Positions 1 through 5,277 of a stretch of 9,404 nt of DNA are shown one piece after another (within the stretch, counting starts at the first letter, position 1; every line of letters starts with the position of its first letter). The DNA comes from Candidatus Competibacteraceae bacterium (GTDB lineage: Bacteria > Pseudomonadota > Gammaproteobacteria > Competibacterales > Competibacteraceae): contig DPWB01000187.1 in assembly GCA_003527885.1 (NCBI GenBank), forward strand, positions 572 to 9,975, given 5' to 3'. The translations under genes were made by a program, and so were the position numbers. A model generated the notes under the pieces. The model worked only from the letters and a program-made list of their open reading frames with translations, searched no databases and was not told where the DNA came from.

Positions 1-277
<277 letters not shown>

Positions 278-294
278 AACCGCATCGCAACCGG

Positions 295-334
295 GAAAGG
301 CGGGAAGCGCGCGGCGTCTCCCGCCTTTCTTTTT
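295..334 (+). terminator. Intrinsic terminator after rpoC
   Basis: A perfect 11-bp stem pairs GAAAGGCGGGA (295-305) with TCCCGCCTTTC (319-329) around a 13-base loop. Five T residues follow at 330-334. It starts 18 bases after the rpoC stop codon, the expected place for a Rho-independent terminator of the rpoBC operon. Confidence 0.92.
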
Positions 335-385
335 GAACGCCCATTTCCCTTACTCCCGTCCGCTCTAAGCCGCTGCCCGCCCCCC

Positions 386-1270
386 ATGACCGCCCTATTG
401 GAAGCCTGCCGACTGGTCAAGCATTTTCGCGGCGTAAAAGCCGTGGATGGTCTCGATTTAGCCATTCCGACCGGCTGTTGCTTCGGCTTACTCGGACCGA
501 ACGGCGCCGGCAAAACCACCACGGTCGAACTGCTGGAAGGCATCCAGGAGCCTACCCGCGGCGTTATCCGCTACCGGGGGGAACGGCTCGGCGCGCGCTT
601 CCGCCAGGATATCGGCATCATGTTCCAATCCACGGCGCTGCAAGACTTCATCACCGTCCGCGAAAACTTGCGGATGTTCGGCAGCCTTTACCGGCACACC
701 TTGCCGGTGGAGCAATTGATCGAGGATTGCGCGCTGGGCGGCTTCATCGATCGCGATAGCCGCAAGCTGTCCGGCGGCCAACGCCAGCGTTTGCTGCTGG
801 CCATCGCCCTGGTCAACGATCCCGAGTTGATCTTTCTGGACGAACCCACCACCGGCCTCGACCCGCAGGCGCGCCGCAATTTTTGGGAGCTGGTCCAGCG
901 GATCAAGGCGCGCGGCAAGACCCTGTTGCTGACCACGCATTACATGGAAGAGGCTTACCATCTGTGCGATGAAGTCGCCATCATGGACCACGGCCGCATC
1001 ATCGCCCAAGGTACGCCCAGGGAACTGTTGGCCGCCCACTTCGACGATGTGGTGCTGCAACTGCCCCAAGCCGATTTCTCCAACCCCCCGCTTTCTCCCG
1101 CTTTGACCGTGATTCGAAACCGGGACAGCGTGGAAATCCTGACTCGCGATGTCAACGCCGCCATCGAGGAGTTGCTCGCCCATCACATTTCCCTGAGGCG
1201 GCTGCAAATCCGCCCGCGCACCCTGGAAGACCTGTTCCTGGAATTGACCGGCCGGGAGTTACGGACATGA
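386..1270 (+). CDS. ABC-2 type exporter, ATP-binding protein
   Basis: This 294-residue protein is the cytoplasmic ATPase of an ABC exporter of the DrrA/NodI/CcmA-like class. The visible motifs are Walker A GPNGAGKT (37-44), Q-loop Gln81, the signature LSGGQ (128-132), Walker B LIFLDE (148-153), D-loop GLDP (157-160) and the switch histidine H185 in TTHYMEEA. All catalytic positions are intact. The roughly 80 residues after the nucleotide-binding core, ending in a TLEDLFLELTGRELR segment, match the C-terminal extension usual in this class. The TGA overlaps the ATG of the permease gene (ATGA, 1267-1270), which indicates translational coupling. The ATG at 386 follows a C-rich run with no recognisable Shine-Dalgarno, and no in-frame start exists nearby upstream. 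The substrate cannot be deduced; drugs, polysaccharides or lipids are all known for this family. Confidence 0.93.
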   Translation: MTALLEACRLVKHFRGVKAVDGLDLAIPTGCCFGLLGPNGAGKTTTVELLEGIQEPTRGVIRYRGERLGARFRQDIGIMFQSTALQDFITVRENLRMFGSLYRHTLPVEQLIEDCALGGFIDRDSRKLSGGQRQRLLLAIALVNDPELIFLDEPTTGLDPQARRNFWELVQRIKARGKTLLLTTHYMEEAYHLCDEVAIMDHGRIIAQGTPRELLAAHFDDVVLQLPQADFSNPPLSPALTVIRNRDSVEILTRDVNAAIEELLAHHISLRRLQIRPRTLEDLFLELTGRELRT

Positions 1271-2277
1271 GTTTCAAGCGCTTTTGGGCGTTGTTTGCCT
1301 GCCGTAACCTCGAATTTGTGCGAGACCGCTCTTCACTGAGCTGGAACCTGCTGTTTCCGCTTTCGCTGATCGCCGGTTTCGCCTTCGCCTTCTCCGGGCC
1401 GGGGTTGACGCTTTACAAAGTCGGCGTGCTGGGAACGGCCGACGCCTCGACCACCGGCGAATTTTTTCAGACTCGTTATATTCGCTTCCTGCCGGTCGTC
1501 GATCTACCCTCGGCCTTGACCAAGGTCGAACGGCACCAGCTCGACATGGTGATCGATACCGCCAGAGGGCGCTATTGGGTCAACGAAGAATCCCCTCAAG
1601 GCTATGTGCTGGACCGCGTGCTGCGTTCGGCGAGCACCGACCCGGCCGTTTTCAGCAAACAAACCGTGAACGGTCGCCTGATCCGCTATGTCGATTGGGT
1701 GCTGCCGGGTGTTTTGGCCATGAACATGATGTTCAGTTGCCTGTTCGGTGTCGGGTACGTCATCGTCCGCTATCGGAAAAATGGCACGCTCAAGCGGCTT
1801 CGGGCCACCCCGTTGACGCCCTTGGAGTTTTTATCGGCTCAGCTCGCCTCGCGCCTGTGGTTGATACTCGGCTCGACGGTCCTGGTCTTTGCCGGTACCC
1901 ATTGGGTGATCCGCTTTCCGATGCACGGTTCTTACCTCAACCTGTTCATCGTGTTCGCGCTCGGCGCCACCAGCCTGATGAGCCTCGGCTTGCTGGTGGC
2001 CGCCAGAACCACCAGCGAGGAATTCGCCGCCGGTCTGTTGAACGTGATGAGCTGGCCGATGACGTTTTTGTCGGGCGTCTGGTTTTCCCTGGAAGGCGTA
2101 CACCCTTTTTTGCAAAAAGCCGCGCAACTGGCGCCGCTAACCCATATCATCGACGCCGCGCGGGCGGTGATGCTCGACGGCGCGGGTTTTGCGGAAATTT
2201 CCGGTCACCTGTTGGCCTTGGCGGCGATGAGCGCCATCGCCATGGGGCTCGGCGTCTGGCTGTTTCGCTGGGACTGA
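1267..2277 (+). CDS. ABC-2 type exporter, permease
   Basis: This 336-residue integral membrane protein is the partner of the ATPase it overlaps by four bases. The topology fits ABC-2 permeases: a first membrane segment near residues 25-43, then a periplasmic region of about 100 residues, then five hydrophobic stretches at roughly 145-167, 192-212, 223-245, 256-275 and 312-333. The segment RYRKNGTLKRLRATPLTP (168-185) is the conserved cytoplasmic loop of ABC-2 proteins that contacts the ATPase. The large loop between the first two membrane segments (about 45-143) marks the ABC2_membrane_3-like subgroup. With the ATPase it would form a (2+2) half-transporter complex in the inner membrane. No substrate-specific neighbour is present, so the cargo is unknown. 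Confidence 0.9.
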   Translation: MSFKRFWALFACRNLEFVRDRSSLSWNLLFPLSLIAGFAFAFSGPGLTLYKVGVLGTADASTTGEFFQTRYIRFLPVVDLPSALTKVERHQLDMVIDTARGRYWVNEESPQGYVLDRVLRSASTDPAVFSKQTVNGRLIRYVDWVLPGVLAMNMMFSCLFGVGYVIVRYRKNGTLKRLRATPLTPLEFLSAQLASRLWLILGSTVLVFAGTHWVIRFPMHGSYLNLFIVFALGATSLMSLGLLVAARTTSEEFAAGLLNVMSWPMTFLSGVWFSLEGVHPFLQKAAQLAPLTHIIDAARAVMLDGAGFAEISGHLLALAAMSAIAMGLGVWLFRWD

Positions 2278-2282
2278 GCGCC

Positions 2283-2330
2283 GCCGGCCAAAGCCGGCCA
2301 AAGCCGAAAACGAACCCGCCTCTCGGCCGG
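2283..2330 (+). repeat. Short GC-rich tandem repeat with possible hairpin
   Basis: The 10-bp unit GCCGGCCAAA occurs at 2283-2292 and 2293-2302, and a partial third copy (GCCG) follows at 2303. A 6-bp CCGGCC/GGCCGG stem between 2294-2299 and 2325-2330 is possible. No T run follows, so it is not a convincing intrinsic terminator. It lies in the 95-base gap between the permease stop and msrA. Confidence 0.5.
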
Positions 2331-2372
2331 TGGTCATAGCTATCGTCTCGCCCCAACCCGGAGCACCCAACC

Positions 2373-3020
2373 ATGTTGTGGTCGAAATCCAAACACCAGC
2401 GACTTGAGCCAGAACAGGCGTTACCGGGCAGAGCGACCGCGCTGCGCGCACCGGAGCGCCATTACGTCAACGGCCATCCCTTGCAACCGCCCTTCCCGGC
2501 CGGAATGGAGCAAGCCATCTTCGGTTTGGGCTGTTTTTGGGGCGCGGAACGAAAGTTTTGGACCCAGCCGGGAGCCTACGCCACCGCCGTTGGCTATGCG
2601 GGAGGATTCACGCCCAATCCGACCTACGAAGAGGTGTGCAGCGGGCTGACCGGCCACGCCGAGGTGGTGTTGGTGGTATTCGATCCCGCCATCGTCACTT
2701 ACGGGCAATTACTCGAAGTCTTTTGGGAATCACATGACCCCACGCAAGGGATGCGTCAAGGCAATGATGTCGGCACCCAGTACCGTTCGGCCATCTATGC
2801 GTGCGGCGGCGTCCAGCAGGCCGCCGCAGTGGCCAGCCGCGACGCTTACCAGCAGGCGCTGACCGCCGCCGGTCACGGGTCGGTTACCACGGAAATTCAT
2901 GATGCGCCGCCGTTTTATTATGCCGAGGACTACCACCAGCAGTATTTGGCGAAAAACCCTGGCGGCTACTGCGGTTTGGGCGGCACCGGGGTAAGGTACT
3001 CGCGGGAATCCTTGGCGTGA
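2373..3020 (+). CDS. msrA: Peptide methionine (S)-S-oxide reductase MsrA
   Basis: This 215-residue enzyme reduces the S-epimer of methionine sulfoxide in oxidised proteins, using thioredoxin as electron donor. The catalytic motif GCFWG carries the nucleophile Cys54. The conserved GHAE (94-97), the [20 protein letters not shown] segment (121-140) and [12 protein letters not shown] (181-192) are present. A resolving cysteine sits at C200 in GGYCGLGG. About 45 residues precede the catalytic core, as in the 212-residue E. coli protein, whose N terminus also has the ALPGR motif seen here at 16-20. The second recycling cysteine of the E. coli enzyme, near its C terminus, is not present: the C-terminal tail reads [10 protein letters not shown]. 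Start support is a GGAG at 2360-2363, nine bases before the ATG. The gene appears monocistronic and converges on the PilZ gene. Confidence 0.96.
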   Translation: MLWSKSKHQRLEPEQALPGRATALRAPERHYVNGHPLQPPFPAGMEQAIFGLGCFWGAERKFWTQPGAYATAVGYAGGFTPNPTYEEVCSGLTGHAEVVLVVFDPAIVTYGQLLEVFWESHDPTQGMRQGNDVGTQYRSAIYACGGVQQAAAVASRDAYQQALTAAGHGSVTTEIHDAPPFYYAEDYHQQYLAKNPGGYCGLGGTGVRYSRESLA

Positions 3021-3028
3021 TTGGTGTC

Positions 3029-3074
3029 GGCCTTTAAAAAAATATATAGATCAAATCATTATATTCTAAAGGCC
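3029..3074. repeat. AT-rich inverted repeat between convergent genes
   Basis: GGCCTTTA at 3029-3036 is perfectly inverted as TAAAGGCC at 3067-3074. Inside it, AATATA (3041-3046) can pair with TATATT (3060-3065), so the RNA could fold into a long stem with an internal loop. It begins nine bases after the msrA stop. It could act as a transcript 3'-end stabiliser or terminator, but the usual GC stem followed by a U run is missing. The interior is markedly more AT-rich than its surroundings. Confidence 0.6.
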
Positions 3075-3082
3075 GCTGCCGG

Positions 3083-3113
3083 AGCGCCTCGCTTGTAGCG
3101 AGCGCTGGATTTT
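3083..3113. terminator. Possible bidirectional terminator hairpin
   Basis: AGCGCCTCGC (3083-3092) pairs with GCGAGCGCT (3098-3106) to give nine base pairs with one bulged C around the loop TTGTA. On the plus strand GGATTTT follows. This lies between the convergent msrA and PilZ genes, so it may end transcripts from either side. The T run is short, so the call is tentative. Confidence 0.45.
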
Positions 3114-3137
3114 AGTTGCTCGAACCCTGAGCGGCGT

Positions 3138-3518
3138 TTACACACTACCCGCGATTTCCTTGATAATCGCTTTTATCGTTTTCAGGGCGACGGGAGACAG
3201 AGTTAAAAACTCAAACCCGGTATTGAACAACCCAGGGTTCACGTCTTCATCGTGCCACACGCTTTGGGCTTCGACATCGATAGTCTCCTTGCGACCGCTT
3301 TCCAAGGAGACATCCATCCGAAAACGAAACTGTTCCCCATTGGCAATAGGCGTTTCGCTCAATAGCTGAATGCCGCCCAAACTGATATCCACGATATGAC
3401 CCACTAAAGTATCGGTGTCCCGATTATAAACGCAGAGATAAAATTCAACGCTGTAGCGCTCGTACGCACGCCTTTCCTCCGCATCCCAATCATTTTCTAT
3501 CAGTTCATTCGTCGACAT
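3138..3518 (-). CDS. PilZ domain protein (predicted c-di-GMP receptor)
   Basis: This 126-residue protein consists almost entirely of a single PilZ domain, which binds cyclic di-GMP in the cytoplasm. Both ligand motifs are visible: RRAYER near residues 16-21, containing the RxxxR arginines, and DISLGG (44-49), the [D/N]xSxxG motif. The beta-barrel region runs to about residue 105 and a short C-terminal helix (LKTIKAIIKEIAG) follows. I chose the ATG at 3518 because AGGAGAG lies 10 bases before it. An in-frame TTG at 3542 would add eight residues but would place that SD inside the gene. No output domain is fused, so it probably works through a partner protein. It sits divergently from the Pil-Chp genes, and some PilZ proteins are known to affect type IV pili; a functional link here is inference from position only. 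Confidence 0.88.
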   Translation of the reverse strand: MSTNELIENDWDAEERRAYERYSVEFYLCVYNRDTDTLVGHIVDISLGGIQLLSETPIANGEQFRFRMDVSLESGRKETIDVEAQSVWHDEDVNPGLFNTGFEFLTLSPVALKTIKAIIKEIAGSV

Positions 3519-3528
3519 GAGTTCACGG

Positions 3529-3535
3529 CTCTCCT
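3529..3535 (-). promoter_or_regulatory. Ribosome binding site deciding the PilZ gene start
   Basis: On the minus strand AGGAGAG lies 10 bases upstream of the ATG at 3518. It lies inside the reading frame if the TTG at 3542 is used, and so favours the ATG. Confidence 0.6.
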
Positions 3536-3715
3536 GTTCCAAATTATTCCGAATCTTCTAGCGCCAAGCATCCCCCACCCCATCAGCCGAATGCGCGGGT
3601 ATCCTGCCTTCGACTGAAACTCCGTCAAACGCTGACGGCGCGCCGGTCGTGTCAACGCATCCACACACGGGTTCGCGGCCTCCCTAGTCCGGCGCCGTCG
3701 CGCTCCAAATTCTTG

Positions 3716-3760
3716 ATGCACCGAGCGTGCATACTTTCCTGCCGAGGCGCATACTTCCTG
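3716..3760. repeat. Adjacent imperfect repeats with a 17-bp palindrome
   Basis: Two abutting copies of a roughly 20-bp unit are present: CCGAGCGTGCATACTTTCCTG at 3721-3741 and CCGAGGCGCATACTTCCTG at 3742-3760. The left edge overlaps a palindrome with arms ATGCAC (3716-3721) and GTGCAT (3727-3732) around CGAGC. The arrangement resembles an operator with two binding sites, but no regulator can be named. Confidence 0.6.
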
Positions 3761-4058
3761 GGGGGAGCAAAAAATCGTGTTTTGGCTGCGAGCGAATCGA
3801 TTTTGGATATGTCGCTCGGCTTGGTCCGCGTCAGCCGTCTCGCCGGGAGGGTGAGCAGTCGTTTTTCTTTATTGTAAGTAAGCCGCAAAAAGCCGCCGGT
3901 CATCATCCCTTTTATGGCACACGCTTCAAACCGCACGCCCTTTCAAAATTTCGGTGCTAGAACACTTTCTGTTGAAGAGATCTGGCGGGTCCGACAACCC
4001 CGGCAAGAACGTATCTCTTTATACTATAGGGTTTTTGAGCGTGTTAGAACATTAATTC

Positions 4059-4087
4059 TTGGGGAAATGGCGATTATTGGCTAAAAT
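4059..4087 (+). promoter_or_regulatory. Candidate sigma-70 promoter for the pilH-chpA operon
   Basis: TAAAAT (4082-4087) matches five of six bases of the -10 consensus. TTGGGG (4059-4064), 17 bases upstream, matches only the TTG of the -35. Transcription would start near 4094, giving a leader of about 35 bases. The weak -35 would suit an activator-dependent promoter. Confidence 0.35.
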
Positions 4088-4116
4088 TTAAGAAAATCGA
4101 AGTGTAACCTTCTAAA

Positions 4117-4122
4117 AAGGAG
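4117..4122 (+). promoter_or_regulatory. Strong ribosome binding site of pilH
   Basis: AAGGAG ends six bases before the ATG at 4129. It is the best Shine-Dalgarno in the window and fixes this start. Confidence 0.85.
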
Positions 4123-4128
4123 ACATTC

Positions 4129-4494
4129 ATGCCTGTTCGTAAGGTACTGGTAGTCGATGATTCTCCGACTGACCTGGCAAATATAAAGGACATTGTAACT
4201 GATGCTGGCTGTGTGGTGGTCACGGCGACCAACGGTGAGGAAGCCATCGCGAAAGCCAAGACCGACAAGCCGGATCTGATCTTCATGGATATCGTGATGC
4301 CGGGCATGGACGGCTACGCCGCCTGCCGGTCCCTGCATGCCGAGGCCACCACCAAGGGCATTCCAGTCATTTTCGTGACCAGCAAGAACCAGAAGGCAGA
4401 CCGGCTTTGGGCGCAAATGCAAGGAGCGAAAGCCTTCGTCACCAAGCCCTACAACGCCGACGCCATCGTCGACCAACTGAAGGCTTTCATTTAA
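4129..4494 (+). CDS. pilH: PilH-like single-domain response regulator
   Basis: This 121-residue protein is a stand-alone CheY-like receiver with no output domain. The active site is complete: acidic pair D10-D11 in VVDDSPT, phospho-acceptor D54 in FMDIVMPGMDG, Thr84 in FVTSK, and Lys106 in FVTKPY. The run VDDSPTD plus MDIVMPG, and the length, match Pseudomonas PilH better than PilG. PilH receives phosphate from ChpA Hpt domains and influences the PilU/PilT side of type IV pilus motion and cAMP levels. It is the first gene of the cluster, 23 bases before the CheW-like gene. Because pilG is not adjacent, this protein could serve as the cluster's only local receiver, so PilG-like duties cannot be excluded. 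Confidence 0.9.
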   Translation: MPVRKVLVVDDSPTDLANIKDIVTDAGCVVVTATNGEEAIAKAKTDKPDLIFMDIVMPGMDGYAACRSLHAEATTKGIPVIFVTSKNQKADRLWAQMQGAKAFVTKPYNADAIVDQLKAFI

Positions 4495-4517
4495 CATTTT
4501 GTTGAATCTGGAAAATT

Positions 4518-5066
4518 ATGAGCGACAAGGCTGTAGCAACCCCCCGGCGCTGGCTGAAACCTAGCACCGCTCTGAATCGCTTCAAACCACCGCCGCGCGG
4601 TGTGGTCTCCAACGTCGCACCGATCGAACGCCGGCGAGCGCGATATGGCTTTCGGATCGGCGGGCTTGGATTGCTGATCGGTCAGGATACGACCAGCCAG
4701 GTTCTGGAGCATACGCAAGTCTATCCCTTGCCCAATACACCGGCGTGGCTTTTGGGATTGATCAACCTGCGCGGCAATCTGACCCCGATTTTCGACATAA
4801 AGGACTTTTTACGGTTGGAAGATCAAGGTGCTTCGGAAAAGCGTCGTCTGTTGATCCTGGATCAAGCGGAAAAAGCCGTGGGCATCCTCATTGACGGATT
4901 ACCCCATACCGCAATGACCCAACATGTCCTGACTCGCCTGCCGCCGCTGCCCGCAGCATTGGAACCTTACGTTGCCAAAGCGTACGCCCAGGACGCCATG
5001 ATCTGGCTAGAATTCGACCATCAAGGCTTTTTCCAAACGTTGGGTGGTTTGTTGACAACCACTTGA
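4518..5066 (+). CDS. pilI: PilI-like CheW adaptor protein
   Basis: This 182-residue CheW-domain protein would couple the PilJ receptor to the ChpA kinase at the membrane-proximal signalling array. The CheW core covers about residues 42-175. The most telling segment is YPLPNTPAWLLGLINLRGNL (69-88) followed by PIFDIKDFL, which is the standard receptor/kinase-binding face of the fold (INLRG, P-x-x-D). Residues 1-41 form a Pro/Arg-rich, probably disordered N-terminal extension. The size fits PilI of Pseudomonas (178 residues). Its ATG lies 23 bases after the pilH stop; the Shine-Dalgarno is poor (TGGAAAA), so translation may depend on coupling with pilH. A 211-base gap separates it from pilJ. Confidence 0.88.
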   Translation: MSDKAVATPRRWLKPSTALNRFKPPPRGVVSNVAPIERRRARYGFRIGGLGLLIGQDTTSQVLEHTQVYPLPNTPAWLLGLINLRGNLTPIFDIKDFLRLEDQGASEKRRLLILDQAEKAVGILIDGLPHTAMTQHVLTRLPPLPAALEPYVAKAYAQDAMIWLEFDHQGFFQTLGGLLTTT

Positions 5067-5094
5067 TGACCCGGCGCAGCCGCCATTACATTTT

Positions 5095-5247
5095 ATGAAC
5101 CCCAACCTGGAAAAAGGCGCTGAAAAGCGGCAGCTTGTCCCTGATCGAGGCGCCAACGCGGCAACAAGATACGGCAATCGATACAAACACTATGGCCACC
5201 GGCCCCAGGTCGAAGGCACGAGCACCGGCCTTGTGGACGTGGCGTGA
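5095..5247 (+). other. Small in-frame ORF before pilJ, doubtful
   Basis: ATG at 5095 opens a 50-codon frame (MNPNLEKGAEKRQLVPDRG...) that stops at TGA 5245-5247. It is in the same frame as pilJ, whose ATG lies ten codons further on. It has no Shine-Dalgarno and no recognisable domain; the product would be basic and hydrophilic. It could be a chance frame, an upstream leader peptide, or the remnant of a cytoplasmic N-terminal extension of PilJ. I do not claim it is expressed. Confidence 0.2.
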
Positions 5248-5262
5248 TCCAACAACAGCAAT

Positions 5263-5267
5263 GAGGT
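5263..5267 (+). promoter_or_regulatory. Ribosome binding site of pilJ
   Basis: GAGGT lies 10 bases before the ATG at 5278. It supports that start over any longer form of the receptor. Confidence 0.6.
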
Positions 5268-5277
5268 AACAACAGCC

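Larger units (their letters stand above)
3543..4128. other. Long divergent intergenic region
   Basis: About 600 bases separate the PilZ gene start (minus) from pilH (plus). I see no convincing gene in it: the open frames have no ribosome binding site, no recognisable domain and poor codon character. The left part is GC-rich and the right part, after about 3850, turns AT-rich, as expected for a promoter region. It holds a 17-bp palindrome and adjacent imperfect repeats (3716-3760), two copies of a TAGAACA-type repeat (3955 and 4042), and a weak promoter candidate just before pilH. A pilG gene, which stands here in Pseudomonas, is absent. Confidence 0.7.

Noticed and set aside
488..1207. A 239-codon open frame on the minus strand opposite the ABC ATPase.
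   Set aside because: It lies wholly antisense to a gene with all ABC motifs, and shows no domain of its own; long antisense frames are expected in GC-rich genes.
1575..2339. A 254-codon plus-strand frame overlapping the permease.
   Set aside because: It is Arg/Gly-rich with no membrane segments, while the other frame gives a clear ABC-2 permease coupled to the ATPase.
3519..3542. TTG at 3542 as the start of the PilZ gene.
   Set aside because: The ATG at 3518 has AGGAGAG at proper spacing, and the eight extra residues add nothing to the domain.
3914..3930. TGGCAC followed by ACGCTTCAAA, considered as a sigma-54 promoter.
   Set aside because: The -12 GC element is missing at the required spacing, so it does not meet the TGGCAC-N5-TTGC pattern.
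3652..3936. A 94-codon minus-strand frame in the divergent spacer.
   Set aside because: There is no ribosome binding site, no recognisable domain and no consistent codon bias, and it spans the repeat pair and palindrome.
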